Part shown: in pieces, positions 35,178 to 46,106 of the stretch | How the letters are laid out: each line of letters starts with the position of its first letter | How positions within the stretch are numbered: the first letter of the stretch is position 1 | NCBI GenBank assembly: GCA_027625915.1 | Contig: JANTQA010000026.1 | Location: 4,526,001 to 4,590,000 of the forward strand | Direction of reading: 5' to 3' | DNA from: Anaeramoeba flamelloides | Lineage: Eukaryota > Metamonada > Anaeramoebidae | DNA: 64,000 bases | The notes under the pieces: model-generated | What the model was told of the DNA's origin: nothing | Database searches by the model: none | Seen by the model: the letters and a program-made list of their open reading frames with translations, nothing else | Translations under genes and position numbers: made by a program

Positions 35178-36380
35178 TAAGAAATAGAAATTGGTTGTCT
35201 ATTATAAAATTATGTTTTTTGAAATTGAAAATTCAATTTCGATCAGAAGACAAAAATTTCAACTTCTCTTACTTCATTTGAGTTACTTTATTTTTTTTTT
35301 GTAAAAACCAAGATACAATAATTAAAATTTTCCAAGAATTGAAACCACGTAAATCACAGAAACCATGGAAACTTGATTGTATTTTTTGATCTTTGTTTTT
35401 GAATTGTAAAAGCCAGGGATTTTAAGGATTATCCGAATTTTATGCTCGGTGGATACTATTTTTAAGTGTAGAAACATATTTATTGGCTAAAAAGAAACAT
35501 GATCTTATAGATCTTGCTAACTCTAAAATTTAGAGGGTTTTTTGGAAATTTTTGAGTTTAGCAAAGCCATTTTTAGGTTGAATTTAACATCTTTGTTATT
35601 TTCTCTTGACAAATCTGTATATTATTCTTGAAAAAATAAAGAATTCCTTGCTTTCTTCTCTGGTGTCTCTAAATTGGTTTTTTTGATACTGAAAAAAATT
35701 TTTTGGGTTAATTTTGTTTTGTTGGGTATTTAAAAGCTTAGTATATTGATTAGGTTTCTGGACTTTTTTTTTTTTTTTTTTCGATCTTTGGGATCTAGAA
35801 ACCCGTTCTCTTTCCTTTCCTTTTTTTGAGAGTTTTGTTAGGGTTAGTGGAGTAATTCTCCCAAAAAAAGAAACAATACCTCGAAATCAACTGATTGGGT
35901 TGTTTAACATTAGGTGGTGGTTTGAGAAACTTAACAAGCATTCCTTTAGACAGGTGCCTTTAATATTTTTTACTTTTGTAATTCTATCTCAACCACAAAC
36001 TTGATGAATTGGTAAAATAGAGAAATTTTAGTCTTTAATGGTAATTGCTTCGATCTTTTTGTGTTGGGAAATGGAATTTTAATTGTTTTTTCTATTGCCC
36101 TTTCTACACAACAAACCCAAAATATAAAATTCCACTTGATAGTTTGGTGTTACTTTGAAAAAATGTTTTGTGTTTTTACAAATTAAAAACAAATTTCAAA
36201 GTTAGAACAAAAAATAAACAAAAAAAAAACTCTTTTGTAAATTATTTAAACCACAAAACCAATTCAAGACTTCAAAATAGAATTGCCAAAATTTCTGATC
36301 CTTCAAGAAATTGAAAAAAAATTCCCTTCGTCAAATCCAAAAATTTTCTCTCACAATTTCTGAAGAAAAAAATTTCATTA

Positions 36381-36670
36381 GGAAAATGTCACTCCACTTT
36401 ACAGTCAGTTTCACTTTTAAGACACAAACGTTCAACGAAAATTAAGGCACAAAAAAAACTCAAATTAAGGCACAAAATTTGTAGTTTTAATTTTTACAAT
36501 TTATTTTTACTAGAATTTGAATTTTGTGCCTTAATTTGAGATTTTTTTTGTGCCTTAAATTTCGTTGAATGTTTGTACCTTAAAAGTGAAACTGACTGTA
36601 TATGGAAGTATGTTAGAGATTGTGGTGAGTGTAGCCACCCATTTGAAAAGAAAGTGGAGTGACATTTTCC
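36381..36670. repeat. Perfect 20-base inverted repeat with a MITE in its loop
   Basis: GGAAAATGTCACTCCACTTT (36381-36400) and its exact complement (36651-36670). Without the MITE at 36402-36598 this would be a hairpin of about 90 bases. The loop remnant has its own GTGGTGAGTGTAGCCACC stem. Confidence 0.8.
36400..36600. mobile_element. CAGTCAG-family foldback MITE, well preserved
   Basis: Begins CAGTCAGTTTCACTTTTAAG and ends in AAAAGTGAAACTGACTG, TA on both sides. The centre is in the opposite orientation to the copies at 21612 and 53665 (TTTTTACTAGAATTTGAATT). Confidence 0.88.
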
Positions 36671-36875
36671 CAATATCAAAAAAAATAGCTTTTTATTTTT
36701 GCCTTGTTTTGTTGGGATTTTTCGAAAAGTTTTTGGATCAATAAATGATTTTAGTCAAAATCTTAAATTGCTAAAAATTGGCAATATTTTGAATTTCCCT
36801 CAATTCTTTGTATTTTAAAGGTCTTAATCTATTCACTGTATTGTATTTCAATTCCCACAGAGCATAAAATTCAGA

Positions 36876-37353
36876 TACGGTGGTGGAAATAACCCGTTCA
36901 GACAACCTTTAACCCATTACTAAAATTTAACTCGTGTTTTTTTTTCAGACTTGGGTATAGGAAAACCAGCAATCACTAATAGATTCTTGTTTCAGAACCA
37001 AATTGACTTTAGAGGTTAGATCTTTGATTAATCAAAATGGCTCAATTATATTAAATGCTTTTGTTTCACAAATATAATCATATTTACAAAATTTGTGAGA
37101 TTAAAAGATTTTTTTAGAAAAAGTCAAAAAATGAAATTTTGCTCATTTTTTTGTCAAAAAATCACATTTTAATCTTTCAATATCTTCATAATTCTTCTTT
37201 AATATTTATTTAAAGAACCCTATTTCTTGTTTATATACTGTTCCACCCCATTGATTTGTTTCTTTTATTTCTAGAGTCAGCCAATATTTTTTGCATGAGT
37301 TAAATTTTAGTAATGGGTTAAAATAAAAAACATGGGTTAGTTACACCACTGTA
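36876..37353. mobile_element. 478-bp TA-flanked TIR element, CAGTGGTGTAA family
   Basis: The left end reads TA then CGGTGGTGGAAATAACCC. The right end reads, on the reverse strand, TA then CAGTGGTGTAACTAACCC. The arms stay similar for about 60 bases (TTTAACCCATTACTAAAATT in both). The TA target and CAGT-like end fit the Tc1/mariner superfamily. Only copy of this family noticed in the window. Confidence 0.8.
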
Positions 37354-38437
37354 GTCCTTAATAATTTTAGAAATTGAAGATCCACATTTATGTAATTATT
37401 TTAATGTATTTATTTGTCAATTCCCAAAGGAACAATAAGATGGATAACTTATTTTTAATCTTGTATTATAAATTTTACAGTTTATGATGAGCTTTTATAA
37501 CCCTTTTACCATTTTTTTAAATGAATAAAATTTCAGAATAGAAAATCAATTTCAGAGTCTTATAAAATTTCATTGGAGGGATGGAACGTCTGTATTAATT
37601 AACAAAGAGGGGGTTGTCAATTATTACAAATTATCTTGATTTTGGCTTATTATTTTTTTGATTCTTTTTGTTGTTCCTTAAATTTAATCTCCCAACCATT
37701 ACTAAGAGGAGAGCGTGTATTTTTGGTTTGTTTGTGGAACAACATGATCCATGCCAAAGGTACTTTAAATTTTTTAGGGCTTTTTTGATTAAAATTTTTT
37801 TTTTTGTGGATCATTTCTCTCAAAACAAAATTGGTTGTATCAAGAGAAATTGGGTTGAGGTTGTGTGTGGGGTAAAGGTTTTGAAGAATTTTTAATGTTA
37901 GGATCTTTTGGGATTTTAAATTTGCAAAAATAAACCAGTTTTTTTTAATTTAAAAAAATCAATATTGTGTTGATTCGAGAAAAATTGACAATTCAATTTT
38001 GGGAAATGGGTATTTTAGTGGATTTAATCCAATTTCAAACACTTTATAGTAGACTACTATTCAAAATATGGCTTGGTTGTAAAACAACAGACTTTTTCAT
38101 CAAAAATTTTTCACTTTTCTCCTTATTGACCCTCTATGTCATTTTTTAAAACCTTCTCAACTTATCTCAGAAATCGAAAAAAAAACTATTTAAATGGCCA
38201 ACAATGTGTAAGGGTTTTAAAAAATGACTGAGAAAATCATTTTTTCAAAAAGTCGATTTTTGCCAACATTATTTGCCATTTTGAGATACAATACAAAAAA
38301 AATTCAGACCTTTTTTGTAAAAATTTGACATTTTTTCCTTGTTTGATCTCACTGTGAAAAATTTGTGAGAATTGCCAACCACCAAAACCTCTTTAAAATA
38401 CACTGATACTAAAAATTTCAATTACAGACCTAGTCGT

Positions 38438-39806
38438 TAATATAGTACTCTTAAAAAATTCAAGACTATTTTTAGGGTTACTTATGGAAACTTTGGAATC
38501 ACAACTCTTTTAAATAACCTGACCAAAAAAATTTTTATTAAATTTTGAAAAATAGTTCATATTTCATTAATTTAAGGAAACAAGGGTTTCATACATTTTA
38601 AAATCTTAACAGGATCTGTATAACTGATTTTTATCTATTTTTTTCTTATAAAATATTTGAAATAATGAGATAAAATATTATTACACATTCGAATTATGAA
38701 AAAATTAAACAAAAGCAGAATTCAATAGGTGAATTTCACATTTTGATGATTATTTAAATACAAGCGTATTAACTGATTTATAGTAGAATCAATAATAGGT
38801 ATTTTATAAAATATTATTAATCTACTAATTAATCTTGGATTGAAGAAACTATTTATGAAATAATTATGTAAAGAGTAAAAAATTATTTTTATATCTTAAA
38901 GAAAAAGAATAGGAAAATAATAAAAAAAAAAAAATTTAAAATTACCGCTAACTTTCCATAATATGTACAAGGATCAATGAATTTTAGTTAATCCTTCTTT
39001 GTCAAATACTTGATTATATCTTTCCAATTTGTAAAAAAAAATCCCTAAAAAGTTTAGATAAGAGATTTTTCAATAACTTGTCTTAATTGAAGAGTTATCA
39101 AAAAAGAAAAAATAGTAAAAATTTTCACTTTCTCTCTTTTTTTTTTGATTATTTTGCAAAAAGAAAAAGAAAGAAAGAAATTGAATTATTAAAAATAGTT
39201 TTTGAACAAACAAAAAAAAACATATAAAAATCACAGAAATGAAAAAAAAATATCAATAAAATTAAATTAGTAATAAGAATCTTGTTTAATAATTTTTTTT
39301 GTGTATTTTTTTTTTTTCTTTTTAAAAATATCATTTTGAAAAAAAAATATTTATGAATTTAATTAACATTGAGAAAATTGCACTTTTAACATAAAAAAAA
39401 AAGAATTTTTTTTCCATAGTCAAAATAATTGATTCTATCTCTTAACGTGTATTTTTTTTATTAATACTATGATTTTAAGGATTTCTGTTCCGATTTGCTT
39501 AGTGGATATATTACTAAAAAGCTATTTTGATATTGGTTCAAGTGGGCAGATCTTTTATCATTATAACAATATTAATTACTTGAATAAAAATGATTTTTAT
39601 GATATTTTTTTGGTATAAATTTTAGACTCGAAAACTCTACTTTCGGTGTTTATGTAATACACCAAAGAAGAGATAGTGTCCAATTTGTGAATATATTTAA
39701 GTCAATTATAAGTACTTACACACTACTAAATTGGTAAAATTTTAATAATTTTCCACAAATTAATACTATTTTTAATTATTCAATCTCTGTGTTTGTTGGT
39801 ATAAGC
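38438..39806. other. AT-rich intergenic stretch
   Basis: No gene recognised. Confidence 0.35.
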
Positions 39807-40386
39807 TATTTCCAAGAAAGTGGGGGCAAATTTATTTTAAGCTATATTTATGTAGCCCATTCTTAAAAATAGGATTTAAATATCTAAAATCATTAAACTC
39901 CATTTATTGGTTCTTTATAATAATTCAATTTGTTAAGTAGTATTGTGTTACAGAAATAAAATATATTATAATTTTTGATCTCTATTTCATCTGATATTTT
40001 TTTATGGGTGAAAATTTGTGTTTATTATTTTCTTTTTGATCGAAAAAATCATTTTCATAACTTGTATAATCTCAACACAATTTTACAATATAATTAAAAA
40101 CATATAACTACTTTTTAGTGTTTAAAAAATCATTTGTTCCCTTTACATATTTCCTATTTTTAGTGAAATTGTTCGTACATTGTTTTCACTAAAAAAAGTC
40201 ATTATTTTTTTTTTTTCATTTATATGAAATAGTTCAACTAACATATTTTGAAAAAAATATCATATCCGTTGATTTAATCGGTATTAATATTAAGCTTAAT
40301 TTGGTATTATCAATTAATGGATATCTCGACTAAAAAAGATATTTTATATGAAATGAAAAAAAAAATGCCCCACTTTATTGGAAATA
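39807..40386. mobile_element. 576-bp TA-flanked TIR element, TTTCCAATAAAGTGGGGC family, copy 1
   Basis: Begins TTTCCAAGAAAGTGGGGGCA and ends with GCCCCACTTTATTGGAAA. TA at both sides (39807-39808 and 40385-40386). Collinear with 57301-57875 over its whole length (for example ATAATTCAATTTGTTAAGTA and CGGTATTAATATTAAGCTTA). No transposase frame. Confidence 0.82.
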
Positions 40387-41046
40387 CCTTATTCAATAGA
40401 ACAAAAAATAACCAACAAAATATATTCCATTTTACTGATAAATTCTAATAAATTTCAAAAAATGTGTAGTTCATTTTCCATTTTGATAAATCTTCGAACT
40501 GTTTCTTATCAAACGTCCACTACAAAGAATATTTTGAATAACAACTAATTTTACAGAGTTTCTTAACACTTGACTTCATAAAATGCTTTATTCAAAGCTT
40601 GAACATATAAATTGTAAAAAGGAAAACAAAGTAAAAATTTCCAAACATAAATTGCAATTTATCAGTATAAAAAAAATGTATTTCAATCTAAGGAAAAAAG
40701 ATTGGACTATCCTTTACGAAAATAAAAGGATCAAATTCTGGGTGTTTATTAAGAATCTTTTCCAAAAAACCCTCCTTATTTAATAATTTGTTGAGATTCA
40801 GCCATCAAAAACTGAAAAAAATATTTTTTGATAATTTATGTAATTTTCTATTCATTTTTTCTTGGAACATTTTTCCAAAATTGAAGAAATTTTAAAGTTT
40901 ATTAATATATTTCTTGACATATTGGTAGCCTTTAATTTTTGATTTCCAAAACTTTCCGAGATTTCCTTACATAATCATTCCAAATGTAAAAATATTATCT
41001 TTTCATTTTTTTACTTTTCTTTTTATCTTAAAATATTTCAAATTTT
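40387..41046. other. 5' flank of the NPL gene
   Basis: AT-rich. The frame at 40583-40783 is Lys/Ile/Phe-rich with no recognised domain. Confidence 0.3.
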
Positions 41047-41498
41047 ATGTTTGGTGTCTTTGGGTTAGTTGTTATTCCAAAAAAAAAACAAAAAACTGTT
41101 GTCGAATCAGTTTTACGAGTTTTGAATGTTGTTCTTGATCCTTCTGCCAAATCTGGTGAATACGTCTCTCTCTATTTAATTAAAGAAAAACAAGATTTCC
41201 TTATTTGTACTTTAAGACAAGGTGTTATGGAAAATTTCCATGCAGATCTTACTTTTTATAAAGGTAAATTTATCTTTTCTTTTTTGAGTTGGCTATTATG
41301 ACAATTTTTTATTTGTTTTCTTTTCATTCAAACTTTTGCCTTTTTCAAATGCGAGATAATTTTCTTTTTTTTTAATGTTTGCCTTTGCTTTCTTTTTGAA
41401 GATCCCAAATCACAAGAAAAACAAAAAAAAGAAAAAGGACAAACACCAATTATTTTTTATTTTAAAACGATTACGTATTTTTCCTATTCCCAAACTCG

Positions 41499-41529
<31 letters not shown>

Positions 41530-42276
41530 CTTTTCTTTCATAAAATAAAACTCTTCTCTCTTTTCACATCTTTTTCCAATAAACTGAATACACAACGACA
41601 TTTTTAAAATATGAATTCTAAAGGAGAAGAAGTATGCTTTAGAATTAAAGGAAATGGATCTGCAAGTGCACATCTCACTATCTGTATTGATCCACCTTTG
41701 GAATCGAGTGAATCAGATTCTGATCTTAATTCAGAAGAATATATGTTATATCAACAATTAGCTAAGGAACAAGGACTTGGTTCTTCATCAAGTTCTGAAG
41801 AAAGCAAAGAAAAGGAGGAAGAAGAAAAATCTTCAGATCAACAAGAAGATGATGAAGAAATGGAGAAAAAAAAAACTGATATTGTTGAAAAGGTTATTGA
41901 AATGAAAAAAACAGAAGACAGTGACGAACCTGATGAATCTGACGACTCTGATGAAAAGGAAATTAAAATTAAAATTGAAAAAGAAAAAGTTGCTCCGAAA
42001 AATGAAAGAAAAAGAAATTACCAAGAAACCGAAAAAGGAGATAGAAGAAATAGCGGAGGAAAAGGAAAAGGAAGAGGAAGAGGTAAAAGTGGCGGAAGAG
42101 GAAGAGGAGACAGGAGAAATAGCGGCGGAAGAGGAAGAGGCAATAGAAGAAACAGCGGCGGAAGAGGAAGAGGAGACAGAAGAAATAGTGGCGGAAGAGG
42201 AAGAGGAGGCAATAGAAGAAACAGTGGTGGAAGAGGAGGAAGAAATAATAATTTTAAACAAAGAAGAAAAAATTAA
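41047..42276 (+). CDS. Nucleoplasmin-like (HD2/NPL) protein with acidic and RGG tails, two exons
   Basis: Exon 1 is 41047-41263 and exon 2 is 41624-42276, joined over a 360-base intron with GTAAAT donor and CTAAAG acceptor. The splice splits a Gly codon and restores the LTFYKGEEVCFRIKGNG strand. The product is 289 residues. Residues 1-97 have the nucleoplasmin-like fold signature: an MFG(V)FGLVVIPKKKQ start, LRVLNVVLDPSAKSGEYVSL, and GNGSASAHLTICIDPP closing. This domain is known from nucleoplasmins, plant HD2 proteins and some FK506-binding proteins, where it forms pentamers that chaperone histones or ribosomal proteins. Residues 99-183 are acidic, rich in Ser/Glu/Asp, as in histone chaperones. 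Residues 212-278 are five R-R-N-S-G-G-R-G-R-G type repeats, typical of nucleolar RNA-binding tails. No FKBP domain follows. A nuclear or nucleolar histone-chaperone role is inferred. Confidence 0.85.
41264..41623 (+). other. Intron of the NPL gene
   Basis: 360 bases, GT...AG, T-rich with a T-run of about 29 bases at 41501-41529. Inferred from restoration of the conserved K-G-E/D-E beta strand across the junction. Confidence 0.8.
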
Positions 42277-43635
42277 ATTGAGATTGAGAATAGGTTGTGC
42301 CAAATGAAAAAAACTTTTTAAAAATCAAATTTAACGTAAATTTTAAATTTTCATTATTTTTTTGTTTCAAGTCTTATTTAAAATTTAATCTCTCGATAAA
42401 AAATTCTCTTTTTTAATTTGATTAAATTTAAAAATCACACTATAGTAACTCCAAAAAATTAATTTTTTTTTGAAAAAATATCCGAAATAAAAATTTAAGG
42501 TTCTTAAAATTTGTTTGTTCTCATTTTTTATTTTTTCAATATTCATTTTATCATTTTTTATGTAAAATTGGTATATTATTTTATTATTGAAATAATTTAT
42601 GTTCAAGTGTGTTGAAGGGATTAGTTTTTTCATAGAATTATATAGAATAAAAGTATGTTGTAATTGAAGTTAAATTATATTTTGTGATCACTAGTTCAAA
42701 CGAAGCAAAAAATTACCTCATACTCATATTATTAAACGATAAATTAATCGATTTTTTGAAAAGAACACAATTAAAAATTATAATTTTTTTAATTACTTTT
42801 CGAAATCTAACAATAGAAAGCAAAATAATGGCCTTTGGGGAATTTAAAAATGAATATTTGGAACATCCAAATTAACTATTTTTTCAATTTTTTATTTTTA
42901 AGATTTGCTCAATAATGCAAAGTAGAAAAATTTAAAGACAAATACTAAAACAAAAGCCGAGTAATATGTGGAAAAGAAATATTTAAAAAAATCAAAAAGG
43001 TATTATTTATATAAAAGAAATCCCTTTATAAACAAATTAATTAAAAAAACAATATAAAAAGAAAATGCATTTGTTTTATAAAAGTGTATACCAAAAGTTT
43101 TTAAAGGGGTAAAACAAAATATCTAATTCATCCATTTGAAGAAGTTTGGGTAGCACTTTACAACTTTTAGTATTCACTTTTTTAAAACAGCACCAATTAT
43201 TTTTTCGTTTTTTTTTTTTTTTACCCCCCTTTCTCTGAAATTTTTCAATATTTTTCAATTATTCCTAATAACATATCCTGAAATAATTTTTCAAAAAAAA
43301 ATTACAACACTTACTAATTTTTCACTTTTCAATAACGTTATTTATAATAAGTATTCAACGGTTAATGTGGAAAATTTGCTGAAAAATAATTTTGAATGAT
43401 ATTTTTCAAATATAAGTTGAAAAATCCAATTTTCCACGTTCAATTAAGATTTTTTTTTCAATTTTAAAGTAAAAAATTAGAAAACTTGTTTTTTGCTTCT
43501 AGTTCAGTGATGATTTTATTGTCTTCATAAAGCAATTTAAATTTAATAAACTTTTTTCAAATAGAGAATCAATTATTTTAACCATTGGAGAATCATTTAT
43601 CGATTTAAATTGAAAAAAAAAATATTTTTTTGTTT
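42277..43635. other. AT-rich intergenic stretch
   Basis: 3' flank of the NPL gene. Short frames at 42385-42633 (minus) and 42684-42875 (plus) are Asn/Lys/Ile-rich without recognised domains. Nothing else seen. Confidence 0.35.
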
Positions 43636-44094
43636 TCTCCGTTCGGTTTTCTTGAGTTTTTTGTTTATTTGGAAAATCAGTAGATTTTCGTTAGGTTTTT
43701 TTTACTTTAGAAATAAACCCAAAATTTATTAAATTTTCTTGTGATTTCAAAAAGTAAAAAAAAAACCTAGAACACTTCACAGAATAAAATAGAAAACCTC
43801 TAAAAAACCAAGAAAACTGCACAAATAAAATGAAAAACTCAAAAAAACCTAACGAAAATCTATTTATTCTACAAATAAACAACAAACTCAAGAAAAGATA
43901 ACAACGGTTTTTTTTTTATTTTAGAAATTAAAAGAAAATTTCAAAAATATTCAATTTATTCCTGAAATTTTAAAAAACCGCCGTTAGATTTTCCAGAATT
44001 TCAAAGAATTAAGCAAAATCTTTGATTTTTCTCTATTCTTTTGAATTCTGGAAAAACTAGGCACTCTACGGCATTTGACAGCACTCGAATGTAC
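43636..44094. repeat. Modular hairpin repeat, CCTAGG/GTAGAGTGCC family, copy 3
   Basis: Contains TTGGAAAATCAGTAGATTTT, CCTAGAACACTTCACAGAAT, and an AAAATCTATTTATTCTACAA variant. It ends with the AGAATTTCAAAGAATTAAGC hairpin and CTAGGCACTCTACGGCATTT. Module order differs from the other copies. Confidence 0.65.
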
Positions 44095-44122
44095 GTCTGA
44101 TTATTGATATTATTATTATATC

Positions 44123-44228
44123 TATAGTCAGTTCTACTTTTAAGGCACAAATATTTGCGAAGTTTAAGACACAATAAAAATCTCAAATTTTGTTGAATAT
44201 TTGTGCTTTAAAAGTAGTGCTAACTGTA
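44123..44228. mobile_element. Internally deleted CAGTCAG-family MITE (102 bp)
   Basis: Begins TAGTCAGTTCTACTTTTAAG and ends in TTAAAAGTAGTGCTAACTG. Flanked by TA. The AT-rich centre and inner arm parts are missing. Confidence 0.7.
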
Positions 44229-44286
44229 AAAATTTTTGGTTATTCTTGTCCTTCCCATCACACATTATTTATTATTAAGTTTTGTA

Positions 44287-44474
44287 TAAAGTCAGTTCAG
44301 ATTTTAAGTCGCAAACTTTCAACGAAATTTAAGGTACGAAAAAAATCTCAAATTAAGACACATGTTTTTTTCCGAAAAGATTTTTTTTTTTCACAAATGA
44401 TTTTATCCAAATCCATATTTTTGTGCCTTAATTTGAGTTTTTTTAAATGCCTTAAAAGTATAAACGACTATGGT
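44287..44474. mobile_element. Diverged CAGTCAG-family foldback MITE
   Basis: The left arm is AAGTCAGTTCAGATTTTAAG onward. The right arm ends ATGCCTTAAAAGTATAAACG. The right arm is shortened relative to other copies. It lies 60 bases from the previous copy. Confidence 0.6.
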
Positions 44475-45576
44475 AAAATAATTTATCTAAAATTAAGAAA
44501 AGGTTTTGAAGAATAGGATGGAAAAGAACATTGTGAAGGATGTTTACAAAAAAAATGGTCAAGTTGTTTATGAAGGTTGTCATTTTTCTAATCCTGAGTT
44601 TAGGGGTTAAAACCTTAATTTAGTATTAAGGGATATTTCAGTTTTTAGAACTTTTAATCAAATTTTAAATTTTAGTAAAGTTAAATTGTGTGCACTAGAT
44701 TTGGAATGGCGGTAGAATTGTAAAATATTTGTATTTCAACATATTTCTCAGGATAAAAAATCAAAAAGACTCCAAATATTTTCAAAGATCTCAACAAAAT
44801 TAACCCAATATCTCAGGATCTAAGAAGATAACTTCTTTTAATAAACCTAGAGGGTACTTTTGTAAACCAGTTTTGAATTTAGTGTTTGGGTCCTATTAAA
44901 TAATTCGCCTTTTAGTACTTGATACCTTAAAATATAAAAATGTACAATTTATTATAATTTTGATCTCTCTGATTTCATAATTTAATAAAATAATTTGTTT
45001 GGGTTTCTGTGATTTCTGTGATTTCTGTGATTTCTGTGATTTCTAAAATTTGACAAATTAAAAGGGTTTTCATGTTTTTACTTTCATGTGTGTAACAATT
45101 AACTTTTGGAACAGCTCTTCAATTTATTTTGAAAAACCATTCATCGAAGGATATAGTCTAGCTAAGGCTAAGTAATCAACAAACATCCTGAACACGAACA
45201 TGAACATAAACCATAGTTTTTGATGAAAATGAAAGATTGTAAAATTGTGTAGTATAAAACACAATTCATGATTTGGGTTCAATTTTTCAGTTTGATCTAA
45301 TCAAATCCTTTCTGGAAAAGTGTGGCTACCTTCATTATTTTCCCAATAACATAAAAGCTTAATTTTTTACATAATTTGTAAATCCTGAGAAAGGAATTCT
45401 CTTCTCATCTTTTAATAAGTTGACTGTAATTTGTAAAAGGTATTCAATCGTTTTATTTTTTTTTTTTCTGAAATGGTTTGTTTACAATTTGTTACAAATT
45501 TACTAAAAAACTAAAAATGTTAACTTTTAGAGTATCACTAAAAACTTCAACTTGTTTAATTTTTGATTTTAACTAA
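44475..45576. other. AT-rich stretch with a 9-base minisatellite
   Basis: Contains four TTTCTGTGA units at about 45004-45042. The same unit occurs in inverse orientation at 59633-59661. No gene recognised. Confidence 0.4.
45004..45042. repeat. Minisatellite (TTTCTGTGA)4
   Basis: Four perfect tandem 9-mers. Confidence 0.85.
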
Positions 45577-45585
45577 ATGGTTCCT

Positions 45586-45782
45586 GTGGTCCCTGAGGTT
45601 CCTTTGGTTCCTTTGGTTTCTTTGGTTTCTTTGGTTTCTTTGGTTCCTTTGGTTACTTTTAACTTCCCCAAACACCTAAAAAAAAAAAAAAAGAGGAGGA
45701 ACCAAAGGAACCAAAGGAACCAAAGGAACCAAAGGAACCAAAGGAACCGAAGGAATCAAAGTAACCAAAGGAACCAAACAAC
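45586..45782. repeat. Palindromic pair of 9-base minisatellites (GGTTCCTTT / AAAGGAACC)
   Basis: 45589-45660 carries about eight units of GGTTCCTTT or GGTTTCTTT. 45696-45782 carries about nine units of AAAGGAACC. They face each other across a 35-base A-rich spacer, so the two arms could pair almost throughout. Both strands therefore show long open frames (VPLVSLVSL and NQRNQRNQR types) that are repeat artefacts. Confidence 0.85.
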
Positions 45783-46106
45783 TTTAAATCGGAAATTTTG
45801 AAAAGGGAAAAAGTATAAAAAATATGATAAATGTTTGTCATTATTATTATTATTATTATTATTGAAAAAACTGAAAATTTTTCAAATCATCAAGATCCAA
45901 ATCAATTATTAATTTTTATTTTCAATTTTTAAAATTCAATTCCAATTAATTTTGAATTGATTGATTGATTAATTTATTTATTCATTTATCCAACCAAATC
46001 ATCAATTGAATTTAAAATATAAGCAATAAAAAAGGCAAGAATGGATAAGATCCAAAAATTCAAAAAAAAAGTTAAGATCAAATTGCTTTTTAATTTTATG
46101 TAATTC
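45783..46106. other. 3' flank of the RCC1-BTB pseudogene
   Basis: AT-rich with a (TTA)n run at 45841-45862. No gene. Confidence 0.4.

Larger units (their letters stand above)
35422..37361. mobile_element. TTAA-flanked TIR element 2 (piggyBac-type target), 1932 bp with two nested insertions
   Basis: Starts TTAA then GGATTATCCGAATTTTATGC and ends with the complement of GGACTATCTGAATTTTATGC, then TTAA. The empty site at about 15002-15005 has a single TTAA. The ends share GGA(T/C)TATC with TTAA element 1. It contains a CAGTCAG-family MITE (36402-36598) and a 478-bp TA element (36876-37353). The latter interrupts the right terminal repeat four bases from its end. No transposase frame. Confidence 0.8.
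33105..38437. repeat. 1.6-kb dispersed repeat, copy interrupted by three insertions
   Basis: Homologous segments are 33105-33297, 34554-34663, 35176-35425 and 37358-38437. Together they match 14470-16073 in order and orientation. Each gap in homology is exactly an element with inverted ends and a target duplication. The uninterrupted copy at 14470-16073 gives the pre-insertion sequence at each site. Confidence 0.8.

Noticed and set aside
41833-42303. Long Ser-rich and Pro/Leu-rich frames opposite the NPL gene's tail
   Set aside because: They are shadows of the RGG and acidic repeats on the plus strand; the plus frame has the domain start and the fitting splice.
41921-42307. Glu-rich second plus-strand frame over the same tail
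   Set aside because: Out of frame with the NPL exon, and only reflects the GGA/AGA-rich repeat.
45004-45042. Direct repeats considered as CRISPR-like
   Set aside because: Units are 9 bases in tandem with no spacers; the window is eukaryotic.
45577-45841. Frames VPLVSLVSL (plus) and SFGSFGSFG (minus)
   Set aside because: Products of a 9-base minisatellite read in frame; no coding evidence.
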